The notes under the pieces are model-generated. The model worked only from the letters and a program-made list of their open reading frames with translations. It made no database searches and was not told the DNA's origin. From Bacteroidales bacterium (GTDB taxonomy: Bacteria > Bacteroidota > Bacteroidia > Bacteroidales > UBA4417), in contig JAURYB010000174.1 in assembly GCA_030654075.1 (NCBI GenBank), positions 18,353 through 82,352 on the forward strand: 64,000 nucleotides of DNA, in the 5' to 3' direction. Shown here one piece after another: positions 18,698-28,170 of this stretch (position 1 is its first letter; every line of letters starts with the position of its first letter). Made by a program: the position numbers and the translations under genes.

Positions 18698-18997
18698 TTA
18701 TTCCTTAATTCTTCTTTTCAAGTCTCTGGCTCCATGATGGACCATTAAAACATGTAACTCGTTTTTACTGATAATTTTGTAAATGATCCGATAATTCCCT
18801 TCTACAATTTCCCGGATTTTTGGGTCACCAATTTCGTCTACAACCTTACCAATTTCGATTTGTGTCTTTAAAATTTCAGTACTATTCTGAATCCGCTCCA
18901 CTTGAAGTTTTGCATAACGTTTTGAATCAAAAGAAATATAGTCGTAAATTTCTTTCAGATCATTCCTTGCAGAGATCAACCATTTTATTTGAACCAT
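18698..18997 (-). CDS. RelE/ParE-family toxin
   Basis: 99 residues. It has the family layout: KWLISARNDLKEIYDYI at the N terminus, a helical pair, then IREIVEGNYRIIYKI and LHVLMVHHGARDLKRR at the C terminus. ParE members poison gyrase and RelE members cut mRNA; the YISFDS and ARDL segments look more ParE-like, but this cannot be settled here. Its start overlaps the end of the antitoxin gene by 13 bases, the usual arrangement. Confidence 0.85.
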   Translation of the reverse strand: MVQIKWLISARNDLKEIYDYISFDSKRYAKLQVERIQNSTEILKTQIEIGKVVDEIGDPKIREIVEGNYRIIYKIISKNELHVLMVHHGARDLKRRIKE

Positions 18998-19167
18998 TTC
19001 GCCATTTCAAGCTTTAGTTCTTCATCGGAAATATTTTCTCCATTTTTCGACTGTGAAATTCTGTTTTCCAATTTCTCAACAAAAACCAATCTGTCAATAA
19101 GTTCGTCTATTGACATTTCCTCGGGAAAATTTTCAATGTGTTTTTTTAGTTTTTCCTTTGTTATCAT
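18985..19167 (-). CDS. Antitoxin of the RelE/ParE pair
   Basis: 60 residues, acidic and helical (FPEEMSIDELIDRLVFVEKL). It matches the size and style of antitoxins that lie just upstream of ParE-like toxins in Bacteroidota. The C-terminal LKLEMAKWF would be the toxin-wrapping segment. A small palindrome, listed separately, sits just before its start and suggests autoregulation. Confidence 0.8.
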   Translation of the reverse strand: MITKEKLKKHIENFPEEMSIDELIDRLVFVEKLENRISQSKNGENISDEELKLEMAKWFK

Positions 19168-19171
19168 TGTA

Positions 19172-19184
19172 CTATAATTTATAG
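19172..19184. promoter_or_regulatory. Candidate toxin-antitoxin operator
   Basis: CTATAATTTATAG is a perfect 6-bp inverted repeat about one central base, ending 5 bases before the antitoxin ATG. A TACCTTAG sequence on the minus strand (19185-19192) is one base off the TAnnTTTG -7 box, so the palindrome would cover the transcription start. Confidence 0.4.
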
Positions 19185-19229
19185 CTAAGGTACGAAATCT
19201 TAAAGCTGGATTTTTAGAAAATCAGCTTT

Positions 19230-19766
19230 CTATTTCCCCGTTTCCGCCGGATCAATATTATCCACTTGCTGTTTGGCATATTGAAGCACTTCTTCGTTTA
19301 CATAAACAAGTTCAATTCCGGCTTCAATAAACATTCCTTCCGACTCAGTTCCGGAATGATATCTGAACTCACTCACAACCCTTTTTATACCGCAATTAAT
19401 AATAAGCATGGCGCAGGTTCGGCAGGGTGTCATCCGGCAATAAAGTGTGCTCCCTTCGAGAGGAATTCCAAGTCGTGCGGCCTGGCAAATCGCATTTTGC
19501 TCGGCATGAACTGTGCGTACACAATGGTTGGTTACTTTTCCGTCTTCGTGGGTAACCTGTTTAAACAAATGGCCAACCTCGTCACAATGAGGCAATCCTA
19601 CAGGCGAGCCAACATAACCAGTAACCAGAATTTGTTTATTCCGTGCAATTACGCATCCGCTTCGCCCGCGATCGCAGGTGGCGCGTTTGGCAATGGTTCG
19701 CGATACTTCCATAAAGTATTCGTCCCATGTAGGACGGATATAGGGTGTTTCAGGTTCTGAAGTCAT
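19230..19766 (-). CDS. dCMP deaminase (zinc cytidine/deoxycytidylate deaminase family)
   Basis: 178 residues. The zinc site is H87-A-E89 (HAEQNA) with C115 and C118 (PCRTC), and the second conserved Cys region is HCVRTV. Size and motifs match ComE-type dCMP deaminases, which turn dCMP into dUMP for thymidylate synthesis. It lies 62 bases upstream of the antitoxin on the same strand, but the toxin-antitoxin unit appears to have its own control. A related tRNA or cytidine deaminase is less likely because of the N-terminal RPTWDEYFMEVS. Confidence 0.9.
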   Translation of the reverse strand: MTSEPETPYIRPTWDEYFMEVSRTIAKRATCDRGRSGCVIARNKQILVTGYVGSPVGLPHCDEVGHLFKQVTHEDGKVTNHCVRTVHAEQNAICQAARLGIPLEGSTLYCRMTPCRTCAMLIINCGIKRVVSEFRYHSGTESEGMFIEAGIELVYVNEEVLQYAKQQVDNIDPAETGK

Positions 19767-19984
19767 TGGGTATTAATTTGAAAACAGGTAAAAGTAGGAA
19801 TTTCTTAGGAATATAGCGTTATGAATGTGCTGGCTCTGTGTGTAACTGGATATTGCGAAACTACACTCAAACAGCTTGACACAGTATTTAATGCGTTTAA
19901 TAACTTTGTGAAACGGTTTTACAACTTTGTCGCAAGTCAACAATTACTGCTTTGTAAAAAAACTCTTTGTATTGTGACATTTAT

Positions 19985-19992
19985 TAAATTTG
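19985..19992 (+). promoter_or_regulatory. Putative -7 box of the acidic-protein gene
   Basis: TAAATTTG fits TAnnTTTG; TTTG at 19966-19969 is a -33 candidate with a short 15-nt spacer. The ATG at 20014 follows 22 bases later. Confidence 0.5.
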
Positions 19993-20013
19993 AAGACTGG
20001 TAGTTGAACAACA

Positions 20014-20547
20014 ATGAAACTAAACGAAATAATAAAATCATATAATTGGCTAAGTGTAGAGCTGACTCTGCTACGGCTGTATCCTGATCAGGAAAAAATG
20101 GTTGAGGATTACCGAAACGTTTTTGAGAAATTAAAGCTTTTAGTGCCGGAAGAATATGATATGAGTATAGTCTTGATTGAATACGACTGTGACTCTGACG
20201 ATGAAAGCGAAGTCAGAACCTATGTGGACGTTTCAGGCAGAAAAAAAGAAGAAGACCCTAACTCAATTACTGACAGTTATGCCATTGAGTTTGTAGAATG
20301 GGAAAAGTGGCTTGGAATGGATTTAGCACCGGAAACAACAAAAGATTTTTCAGACCTGGAAATTATCGTTCATTGCCTTTACGAAATGACTTTTATTGGC
20401 TATGATGAAAAAGATATTAAAGACCAGTTTGATACATTTAATGACAGAGTTGAAGAATATAAAAACCTGACAAAAGAGGAGAAAAAAAGAAAGACAATAA
20501 CACTTGACGAATTAGAAAGCCGTTTAAATAAGAAAAGCAATAGCTAA
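20014..20547 (+). CDS. Acidic cytoplasmic protein of unknown function
   Basis: 177 residues, no signal peptide or membrane segment, strongly acidic in the middle (YDCDSDDESEVRTYVDV) and basic at the C terminus. The order MKLNEIIKSYNWLSVELTLL, then a short beta region, then EFVEWEKWLGMDL, is globular in character, but I do not recognise the family. It stands alone, with its own promoter candidate, and converges on the LytTR kinase gene with 9 bases between stops. Confidence 0.7.
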   Translation: MKLNEIIKSYNWLSVELTLLRLYPDQEKMVEDYRNVFEKLKLLVPEEYDMSIVLIEYDCDSDDESEVRTYVDVSGRKKEEDPNSITDSYAIEFVEWEKWLGMDLAPETTKDFSDLEIIVHCLYEMTFIGYDEKDIKDQFDTFNDRVEEYKNLTKEEKKRKTITLDELESRLNKKSNS

Positions 20548-20556
20548 CAATCAGTT

Positions 20557-22044
20557 CTACGAAAAATCAAAAACCACTTTAGTTCCGGTAATTTCATTAT
20601 TCTCATCATGCAGATCGAAAATAGTAAAACTGTACTTTGTATCATGCTTTTTATTGAAATAATTCAATCGTTCCTGAGCAAACTGTATTCCCAGCGATTC
20701 TTTTTTAAAGGTTTTCTTATCACTCTTTTCCTTTGCTTTTTCCCGGCCAATGCCGTTGTCGGTTATGGAGAGATTGGTAATGTTGTCGATAGAAGTAACG
20801 TCAATAGTGATAATTTTTTCTCCTTCTTTCAGCATTAATCCATGCCAGAGCGCATTTTCGATAAACGGCTGTAAAATCAATCCCGGCAGTTTTGTAGAGG
20901 CTAAATTCACATTTCCCGCACTATTTACTTTGAAGCGGATGGCATCGTTAAAGCGGATATTTTCAATATTCATATACAATTCAATGGTTTCGAGCTCTTC
21001 ATCCAGCGAAACACTGTCGGTGCGCGAGCTTTCGAGTATTTTGCGTATCAGTTTGGCGAATTTATTCAGGTAATAAACCGCTTTTTCTTTGTTGTTATCA
21101 ATCAGGTAAGCTTTAATTGAATTAAGCGCGTTAAAAATAAAATGCGGATTCATCTGGCTTCTCAGCGCATCGAGTTTTAGCAGCGAGATTTCGCTTTCGA
21201 ACGAAACGGTAAGGGAGTTTAATTTCTCCGCTTCGTTTTTCTGAAGTGCTACTTTTAATTCGGAAATCTTTTCTTCCAGTTGAATCTCCAATTCTTTTTG
21301 ATAATTCTCTTTAAGCAATTGATTGGCATGTTGTTCCTCAATAATTATCTTTTGGGAATTGATTTTTTCGAGGTATAATAATTTCACTTTATAACCAAGA
21401 CCTAGTATAAAAATGGTTGATTCGATCATAATGCCGATGAAGAAAAATAATATCGGGTTATCCCCCTGGATTGAGTCATTCGATTTGATGAGAGCTATAT
21501 ATGCAAACACCTGGTAGAAAATAACTCCGCTAATGATAAAATACTTCAGTTTATAATCAAGTTTTACCGTGTGATATAAGGCAGAAATTACGGCAACAGT
21601 AATTAAAGGAATAAACCCGTAATTAAAGAAAACGCTGAAGTACATAGGATTCCCTATCGCAATTGAAAAAACAACCAACGCCAATGAAAAGATCATTAAA
21701 ACCTGTAAGGATTTAATAAGTACGCGGGTATATTTCGGGAAATAGGTTTTAAAATCCAGTAACTCTTTATAGAAGAAGAATAACAATGAGTTATAGATTA
21801 CCTGAATAAACCAGTTGAATGGAACATAGCGACTGTTGAGATACGCATCAACAAGTTCCGGCGGGAACAAAGGATTGTATTTTACCAGGTAAACCAGCAG
21901 TAGTAAATTGTATAACCCATAGTATAAAAAGGCTTTTTGCTTTGTCTGAATATAAATAAACGAGCATAGCAACGAATAAATGATGAGTCCTGAAACTACA
22001 AACCCCCATACTATCTGGCCCGCAAGATAAATGTCAAAACTCAT
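20557..22044 (-). CDS. LytS/YesM-type sensor histidine kinase
   Basis: 495 residues. Seven hydrophobic segments (about 8-33, 37-58, 76-95, 108-130, 137-160, 167-187, 197-219) form a membrane sensor, followed by a coiled coil (220-290). The His_kinase domain has phospho-acceptor H301 in QMNPHFIFNALNS, and an ATPase domain ends the protein (LILQPFIENALWHGL, DNGIGR). Its ATG overlaps the stop of the response regulator gene as ATGA, so the pair is translationally coupled. The signal is unknown. The divergent genes are secreted repeat proteins, possible targets by position only. Confidence 0.92.
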   Translation of the reverse strand: MSFDIYLAGQIVWGFVVSGLIIYSLLCSFIYIQTKQKAFLYYGLYNLLLLVYLVKYNPLFPPELVDAYLNSRYVPFNWFIQVIYNSLLFFFYKELLDFKTYFPKYTRVLIKSLQVLMIFSLALVVFSIAIGNPMYFSVFFNYGFIPLITVAVISALYHTVKLDYKLKYFIISGVIFYQVFAYIALIKSNDSIQGDNPILFFFIGIMIESTIFILGLGYKVKLLYLEKINSQKIIIEEQHANQLLKENYQKELEIQLEEKISELKVALQKNEAEKLNSLTVSFESEISLLKLDALRSQMNPHFIFNALNSIKAYLIDNNKEKAVYYLNKFAKLIRKILESSRTDSVSLDEELETIELYMNIENIRFNDAIRFKVNSAGNVNLASTKLPGLILQPFIENALWHGLMLKEGEKIITIDVTSIDNITNLSITDNGIGREKAKEKSDKKTFKKESLGIQFAQERLNYFNKKHDTKYSFTIFDLHDENNEITGTKVVFDFS

Positions 22045-22781
22045 AACTTATCCAGAAAATCAGATTTCTTTTGCCTCGAAACCGGAATTTTTACCAGGTT
22101 CGAAAGCACCACATACTCATCGGTTTTATGAAACTCCTTCACTTTATTAAGATTGATCAGGTATGAATTGTGAATCCTGAAAAACTGTAGCTGAGCCAGT
22201 TTTTCTTCCATAAATTTTAGTTTCTGGCTTAAAACAATCTTTTCTTTATTCTCGAGATAAATAGTACAGTAATTGCCGTCGCTCTCGCAATAAATAATGT
22301 CGTCGGGATTAAGGAAAATCATTTTCCCGTCGTTGGTAATATTTATTTTTTTCTGAGAAAGTACTGTGGATTGAAGTATTTTTTCCAATGAGATCTCCAG
22401 CTTTTCGCTAATGGAAACCGAACTTTTTTGTTGCTCAATTTTAGTAAAGCATGCTATTAAATCATCGGAATCTATTGGTTTTAACAGATAATCGAGCGCA
22501 CTTTCTTTTATGGCTTTAATGGCATATTGATCGAAGGCCGTGGTGATTACAACTGAAAAATTGCGATTGGGGAATAGTTCTAAAAACTGAAAACCGTCCA
22601 TATCGGGCATTTCGATATCTAGGAAAACACAGTCAACAGTATTTTTTCTCAAAAACTCGGCTGCCAGCATGGCATTGGTAAAAGTGCCAACGATTTTTAC
22701 ATTTTTGCAAAAATTCTCTATTTCCCATTCCAGGCTTTTTATGGCACTGGGTTCATCGTCAATCAGCAGCAAGTCAATCAT
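22041..22781 (-). CDS. LytTR-family response regulator
   Basis: 246 residues. The receiver domain (1-120) has the acidic pocket LLIDDE, phospho-acceptor D55 in FLDIEMPDMDG and the conserved Lys in LKPID. The C-terminal LytTR DNA-binding domain (about 145-246) shows YCESDGNYCTIYL and FFRIHNSYLINL. It acts with the kinase encoded just downstream, overlapping by four bases. LytTR regulators usually bind direct repeats near promoters of secreted or cell-envelope genes. Confidence 0.93.
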   Translation of the reverse strand: MIDLLLIDDEPSAIKSLEWEIENFCKNVKIVGTFTNAMLAAEFLRKNTVDCVFLDIEMPDMDGFQFLELFPNRNFSVVITTAFDQYAIKAIKESALDYLLKPIDSDDLIACFTKIEQQKSSVSISEKLEISLEKILQSTVLSQKKINITNDGKMIFLNPDDIIYCESDGNYCTIYLENKEKIVLSQKLKFMEEKLAQLQFFRIHNSYLINLNKVKEFHKTDEYVVLSNLVKIPVSRQKKSDFLDKL

Positions 22782-22798
22782 AGTTAATTACTTTGGGA

Positions 22799-22806
22799 TA
22801 AAAGTA
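22799..22806 (-). promoter_or_regulatory. Putative -7 box of the LytTR two-component operon
   Basis: Reads TACTTTTA on the minus strand, one base from TAnnTTTG, and lies 17 bases before the regulator ATG. The same TACTTTTA box stands at the same distance before dxs. Confidence 0.4.
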
Positions 22807-23007
22807 GCAAAAAAGAATCAACTCATTTGCGATTTTGTGCGGTTAGCAGTTTTTTGCGTATAGATTGCTCCTTTCAGTTTGCCAATAGTAAACTCCTTGA
22901 TTTTGTTAAAAATCCATTGCATTTTCAATCTGTACAGCATACTGAACCAAATACACAATTATTGGGATCAGCCATACAATATCAAATTTCGGAAGGCATG
23001 AAACGAA

Positions 23008-23015
23008 TAATTTTG
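23008..23015 (+). promoter_or_regulatory. Putative -7 box of the secreted repeat-protein cluster
   Basis: TAATTTTG fits TAnnTTTG; TTTC at 22986-22989 is a one-mismatch -33 candidate with an 18-nt spacer. The ATG of the delta-60 gene follows at 23060. Confidence 0.5.
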
Positions 23016-23059
23016 GACGAAAATAATAAGAACTTATAAATTTTGAAATCTACTTTATT

Positions 23060-24778
23060 ATGAAAAAAACTACCACAATCCGGAATCTTTTATTCGTTTC
23101 TATACTGTTAGTGATAACTGGTGCTTTACATGCACAAAATGCAATTCCTGATTCGCTGTTTGGCAACAAATCCAGTCTGGTTATACAATCACCGGGAAGC
23201 GAATCAAGAGGTGGCAGCTTATTGCTTCAACCCGATGGTAAAATTATTTTTGGTTCTTTTGAAACAGGTCTTGAAAACGATTTTTTTATTGACATGATGC
23301 GCTTTGATGAGTGCGGACAAGTAGATTCACTGTTTGGCACCAATGGCTTAGTGAGGCATAAATTCGATCAGCGGAACCTTGGTTACACTTACGCCCTTCA
23401 ACCCGATGGGAAAATTCTGAGTGCCGGGGTACAAGCACCGTCAAACGCTGGCTCTCAGCAACACGCCTTTGTGAGCCGTTTTAACAGCAATGGTTCTCCC
23501 GATACATCGTTTAATAAAACAGGAACTCGTTTCCTGGGAGGCACAGGCGCGTTTGGTTCTGTGTATAGTATGGCTGACGGCAGAATTGTTTGTTTCGGAC
23601 AATTAAGTACCGCAGCAGGTGCGGCTGTTGTAATTTTCCTGGAGGATGGTTCGCTGGATACTACTTTTAACGCTGATGGGATTACGAGTTTCCGACCGGC
23701 TGGTTTCAGTTTCTTTTCAGCCACAAGAGGTCATTTGCTTTCTGACGGCAAATTTTTACTTACTTCTTATGCAAGCGATGCCGCTAATGCGTACCATATG
23801 CTGGCTGTTCGTTTCGATACTTTGGGTGTGGTTGATACCAGCTATGCAAATAACGGATATTATTATGATAACATTCTCCCTGTTAACGGATTTTTTCATC
23901 CTTTTGGCAGTGTACTTGATGCAAATGGCAACTTATTGCTCTCCAAGAGTTCAGACAATACCAGTGTTGATATATTGCGCCTTACACCTGAAGGAATACT
24001 GGACACTGCATTTGGCGTAGGTGGTCGCGTTCATTACAATTTCAATGGAACAGCCGGTGGTATAGATATTCTCACGGACGGGAAAATCCTTGTTCGTGGT
24101 AAATTTTCAATAAACTTTGGTATTGGCTGTGGCATTCGTTTGCTTGCTGACGGAACACCCGATGAAACATTTGGCCCGAATGGCCTGCGCCAGTTTGATC
24201 TCAATAAGAGTTCGGGAACACATTGGTTGGATGGACTCTTGGTATTGCCAAACGGGCAATGGATTGCGGCAGGGGCCTCCAGTGGGTTTTTATTTAAAAA
24301 GTACGGTGAAGTATCCAATTTCCCGCATATTAAACAAACCGGTGGAATTCTGAATACCTCAGGCACAGGTAGTTACCAGTGGTATTTGGAAGGAGTTGAA
24401 ATTCCGGGAGAAACAAACCAAACCCTGGCTGTAACAGAAAATGGCAATTTCACCGTAATGCTAACGGATAAAAATGGTTGTTCGGCGATGAGTTCCGTTT
24501 TCAGTGTAATCAATACAGGTATAAAGGGCAACACATCATACAGCGATTTAACAACCTATCCAAATCCCTCTTCCGACTTAATTTATTTTAAGGGCAATAT
24601 CAATACCTCGGTTCCGGTAAAAATCGAAGTCCGGAACAACCTCGGGAAACTTATATTTTCTGAAACCAATTTTAATATGAACCAGGCAATTGACCTAAGC
24701 AACGCAACCCGAGGGATTTATTTTATTCAACTCTCAGATGGTTCCAAAGTTCAGTCATTTAAAGTGATAAAGCAGTAA
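23060..24778 (+). CDS. Delta-60 repeat secreted protein with T9SS sorting domain
   Basis: 572 residues with a signal peptide (MKKTTTIRNLLFVSILL). Repeated LLQPDGKIIFGSF, ALQPDGKILSAG, LTDGKILVRG and LPNGQWIAAG units alternate with GSLDTTFNADG-like units. This is the delta-60 repeat seen in large surface proteins, probably a beta-propeller. An Ig-like module follows (QWYLEGVEIPGETNQ), and the type A sorting domain starts near LTTYPNPSSD. It is the first of four plus-strand secreted proteins, with 22 bases to the next gene. The function is unknown. Confidence 0.87.
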   Translation: MKKTTTIRNLLFVSILLVITGALHAQNAIPDSLFGNKSSLVIQSPGSESRGGSLLLQPDGKIIFGSFETGLENDFFIDMMRFDECGQVDSLFGTNGLVRHKFDQRNLGYTYALQPDGKILSAGVQAPSNAGSQQHAFVSRFNSNGSPDTSFNKTGTRFLGGTGAFGSVYSMADGRIVCFGQLSTAAGAAVVIFLEDGSLDTTFNADGITSFRPAGFSFFSATRGHLLSDGKFLLTSYASDAANAYHMLAVRFDTLGVVDTSYANNGYYYDNILPVNGFFHPFGSVLDANGNLLLSKSSDNTSVDILRLTPEGILDTAFGVGGRVHYNFNGTAGGIDILTDGKILVRGKFSINFGIGCGIRLLADGTPDETFGPNGLRQFDLNKSSGTHWLDGLLVLPNGQWIAAGASSGFLFKKYGEVSNFPHIKQTGGILNTSGTGSYQWYLEGVEIPGETNQTLAVTENGNFTVMLTDKNGCSAMSSVFSVINTGIKGNTSYSDLTTYPNPSSDLIYFKGNINTSVPVKIEVRNNLGKLIFSETNFNMNQAIDLSNATRGIYFIQLSDGSKVQSFKVIKQ

Positions 24779-24800
24779 GTTAAAATTAAAACCAAAAATC

Positions 24801-26243
24801 ATGAAAACATCTACTCTCTATAAAAAAACATCTTCTATCTTCTTACTGATATTATTTTTTCAAAGTGGATTTTCTCAGACAACTACAGTTTGCTGGAAAT
24901 CATTTGCAAGCGGCGAACTTTTTACGCTGGGAATTACTTCTAACGGGCAACTCTGGTCCTGGGGATTTAACAATTTTGCGCAGTTAGGACTTGGAACACA
25001 GGGCAATACCTCCAAAGCAAATAAATCTCAGATTGGCACTGATAGTGACTGGAAAGAAGTTGAAGCGGGAAGTGAATATGGCATGGCAATAAAAGATAAC
25101 GGAACGCTTTGGGGCTGGGGAGCAAATTTCTCCGGGATGTTAGGTGATGGAACAGGTGCTACAAGAAAATCTCCGGTACAAATTGGAACAGAAGCCAATT
25201 GGAGTAAAATTTCGGCTGGTGTTGTAAATACTCTAGCACTAAAATCCGATGGAACACTTTGGGCCTGGGGTGGAAATAATGAAGGTCAACTTGGTGATGG
25301 AACAAATACTATCAGGGCCGTTCCAGCCCAAATAGGAACTGATACAGATTGGGCTGAAATTACTACAGGCGAACGTCACTGTCTTGCTATAAAGACAAAT
25401 GGAACACTTTGGGCCTGGGGTGAAAATGGCAATGGTCAGTTAGGATTAGCCGACAATCTTTTTTCAGATAAAAATATTCCGACACAAGTTGGTACAGCAT
25501 CTAACTGGAAGTTAATTTCTGCAGGCAGAAATTTCAATCTGGCAATCAAAAACGATGGCACGCTTTGGTCGTGGGGGCAAAATGATTTTGGGCAATTAGG
25601 AAATGGGTTTTCATCTGGTAATTTTAATGATATTCCCATTCAAATAGGCGCTGATACCGATTGGGCAAGTATGGCTGCAGGCGATCTTCACAGCATGGCC
25701 CTGAAAACGAATGGAACCCGATGGGCATGGGGTTCCAACGGCCAAGGCAGCAGTAGTTCGGGTAGTGCCGGTGCATTGGGCGATACTACCAAAACAGATA
25801 AAAATATACCAACACAAATAGGAACTGATACCGATTGGGAAAAACCACAAACGGGTGAATATTTCTCTTTCTGCATGAAAAAAGATGGTACGCTTTGGTC
25901 GAACGGACGAAATACTGCAGGAGAATTAGGCGATGGAACCCAAACGATAAGGCTTTTCCCAATATTGGTAAGTTGCCCGGTAGTATTAACGAATATAAGT
26001 TCTAATGATGAAATATCTGGTTTGGAAATTTATCCTAACCCGGTAAATGATATTTTAATGATTAAAAATACTGACAACCTATCCATTGACAGAATTTCTG
26101 TTTTCAATTTTTCGGGGAAACGCGTTTTTACAGTAAATGAAAATACCAATCAGATTAATGTAGAGGGATTAGCAAAAGGCATTTATGTTTTGCAGATTTC
26201 TTCCGGAAGCAAAAACTACAAAAAGAAAATTATCAAGCTATAA
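24801..26243 (+). CDS. RCC1-repeat secreted protein with T9SS sorting domain
   Basis: 480 residues with a signal peptide ending near SGFSQ. Seven RCC1-type repeats are visible, each with a core like NGTLWAWGENGNGQLG; seven is the number needed for one complete RCC1 seven-bladed propeller. A sorting domain (LEIYPNPVND to the end) follows directly, without the Ig-like QWY module of its neighbours. In eukaryotes RCC1 propellers bind protein partners; in Bacteroidota the role of secreted versions is unknown. Close spacing suggests one transcript with the delta-60 gene. Confidence 0.88.
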   Translation: MKTSTLYKKTSSIFLLILFFQSGFSQTTTVCWKSFASGELFTLGITSNGQLWSWGFNNFAQLGLGTQGNTSKANKSQIGTDSDWKEVEAGSEYGMAIKDNGTLWGWGANFSGMLGDGTGATRKSPVQIGTEANWSKISAGVVNTLALKSDGTLWAWGGNNEGQLGDGTNTIRAVPAQIGTDTDWAEITTGERHCLAIKTNGTLWAWGENGNGQLGLADNLFSDKNIPTQVGTASNWKLISAGRNFNLAIKNDGTLWSWGQNDFGQLGNGFSSGNFNDIPIQIGADTDWASMAAGDLHSMALKTNGTRWAWGSNGQGSSSSGSAGALGDTTKTDKNIPTQIGTDTDWEKPQTGEYFSFCMKKDGTLWSNGRNTAGELGDGTQTIRLFPILVSCPVVLTNISSNDEISGLEIYPNPVNDILMIKNTDNLSIDRISVFNFSGKRVFTVNENTNQINVEGLAKGIYVLQISSGSKNYKKKIIKL

Positions 26244-26311
26244 AAAATGAGCTGAAGAATGTAAATCAAATTAGAATTAACAAAAATCTTAAACCATTAA
26301 ACTTCTTTGCC

Positions 26312-28138
26312 ATGAAAAAAATTATTACCATAACACTCTTATTAGTAGGTTCTTATACACAGGCACAGCGTTTCGACTGGGTAACTTCTGCCGGATATGC
26401 CGGTGTTGCAAACGCCTCTTACGGAGCAGTTGCTATTGCACGTGATTCAGAGGGCAACATTTATACTATCGATGGTGCCAACGGAAAGCAGACCTGCCAG
26501 GGAGATACTGCAGTACCTTTTTCGGGGGGCAATTCAACTTTTCTGTATAAGTTTAACGCATCGGGTAAATTGCAGTACATAAAACCCATTGGGGAAAACT
26601 TCTTTCCCATCAATCTTCAGGTGGGCGAAAATGATAACCTGTATTTGCTGGGAGCTCTTATAGGAAACAATAAGTTGAGAGTGAATGACACTCTGATTAC
26701 CGGTATTGAAAACAGAAACTATATCCTGAAATTTGATACCAGCGGAAAATTATTATGGACAGCATTGAATAATGTGAGCTTCGGCGGTCATTCAGCAGCT
26801 TGTATGTTTCAGTACTACGACAATCATATTTATTTTCAAACCGGAAACTTATCTATCAGTAAACTGGATACCACCGGAAAATTTATCTCAACCTTAACGG
26901 CTGATTCGTTTATCCCCGCTACTGCCAGTAACGGTATATATTTTAAAGGATCAGGCGCATTGTCTAACGGAGATTTGGCTTTTTCTGCTATATCAAAAGG
27001 AACAATTACTTATGACACAATAACATTAGTTCCAACGGGTAACCAATTTTTGGAAACCGCGGTTTTAACAATTAGAACTAACAAAAATTTAAGTTTGATC
27101 TGGGCTAATTATACCAATGGCTTGCGGGATCCGGATCAAAATTATATTCCCATGACTGCTGGAAATGACAACGGCATTTATATAGGGCTGCAAGTTGTAT
27201 CATCTTTATCAGTAGGTTCGGATACAATCATTAATAGCGGAGGAGGTTCTTCGGGTATAGGTGTAGGAGCTATTTTAAAAATGGATGCTGATGGAAACAA
27301 AATTTGGTTAAAATCAACTACTAATAACACACATATTTGGAATATGCTTAACAATCCTGATGGAAGTGGTGTCTTTTGCGGAGGTCAAATTTTCGGTTTT
27401 CAACCTGTAAATCTGGGTTCTACAACAGTTAATCCTGTTAACGGAAATTCCTTTATTACTAAAATAGATTATAGCGGTACTTTCCAGAATTCATTTTCCT
27501 TTGCCAGTGGTCCGGGAAGTTTTGTAAGGTCATTGGCAACAAATAATTCAGGTGATTTTTATGTGGGTGGCAAATTATTCAGCCGCACTGTTCCCACTTT
27601 CAGTTGTACACCCCGCGAAGCCAATACAGGATTGTTTTTAGGGAAATTTACGGAAGAGCCGGATGTGGCACCTCAACCTGCTATTTCTCTTTCGGGTATT
27701 GAACTTACTGCATCGCCGGTATTTGCCGGTAGCATTCAATGGTATTTTAACGGAGATACTATTCCCGGTGCAACAAATCAAAGCTATACTGCTGCCGAAA
27801 ACGGAGATTATAGTGTTTCTTATTCCTTTATTCCTTCGTGTGTGTCCACATCCGCAAAAACGAGTGTTTTAACAGTGGGACTGTCAGAAAATAAAAGCAA
27901 CCGGTTTGCAGTGTATCCTAATCCGTCCAATGGTTTGTTTACGCTGCAAATCAACGGAACGCTTCCGGAAATGGATAACATTGAAATCTATAACCTTTAC
28001 GGAGAAAAAGTATATACTGAAAAACCAAAAGGATTAAACACCACCATTGATCTTTCGGACAAAGCACGAGGCGTATATTTTTATAAAATCACGAGCAATA
28101 AACAAGTACTGACGACCGGAAAAATAGTAGTACAGTAG
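26312..28138 (+). CDS. Secreted beta-propeller-like T9SS protein, tandem paralogue 1
   Basis: 608 residues with a signal peptide (MKKIITITLLLVGSYTQAQ). The long N-terminal region (to about 450) consists of beta repeats with GNIYTIDGANG, FDTSGKLLWTA and GDFYVGGKLF cores, similar in style to SBBP-type propellers. The Ig-like module GSIQWYFNGDTIPGATNQ follows, then a type A sorting domain from AVYPNPSNG. The next gene is a close paralogue. The two sorting domains differ completely after AVYPNP. Confidence 0.83.
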   Translation: MKKIITITLLLVGSYTQAQRFDWVTSAGYAGVANASYGAVAIARDSEGNIYTIDGANGKQTCQGDTAVPFSGGNSTFLYKFNASGKLQYIKPIGENFFPINLQVGENDNLYLLGALIGNNKLRVNDTLITGIENRNYILKFDTSGKLLWTALNNVSFGGHSAACMFQYYDNHIYFQTGNLSISKLDTTGKFISTLTADSFIPATASNGIYFKGSGALSNGDLAFSAISKGTITYDTITLVPTGNQFLETAVLTIRTNKNLSLIWANYTNGLRDPDQNYIPMTAGNDNGIYIGLQVVSSLSVGSDTIINSGGGSSGIGVGAILKMDADGNKIWLKSTTNNTHIWNMLNNPDGSGVFCGGQIFGFQPVNLGSTTVNPVNGNSFITKIDYSGTFQNSFSFASGPGSFVRSLATNNSGDFYVGGKLFSRTVPTFSCTPREANTGLFLGKFTEEPDVAPQPAISLSGIELTASPVFAGSIQWYFNGDTIPGATNQSYTAAENGDYSVSYSFIPSCVSTSAKTSVLTVGLSENKSNRFAVYPNPSNGLFTLQINGTLPEMDNIEIYNLYGEKVYTEKPKGLNTTIDLSDKARGVYFYKITSNKQVLTTGKIVVQ

Positions 28139-28170
28139 AAGTAAACCAACCATTGACCGAACACTCTGGA

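Noticed and set aside
17282..19766. Complete prophage
   Set aside because: Only the BRO-N gene is phage-like; there is no integrase, structural or lysis gene and no att repeats.
19821..20003. 60-residue plus-strand frame before the acidic-protein gene
   Set aside because: No coding character, and it covers the promoter region of the next gene.
22827..23039. 70-residue plus-strand frame in the divergent spacer
   Set aside because: It overlaps the promoter boxes of both divergent genes and resembles nothing known.
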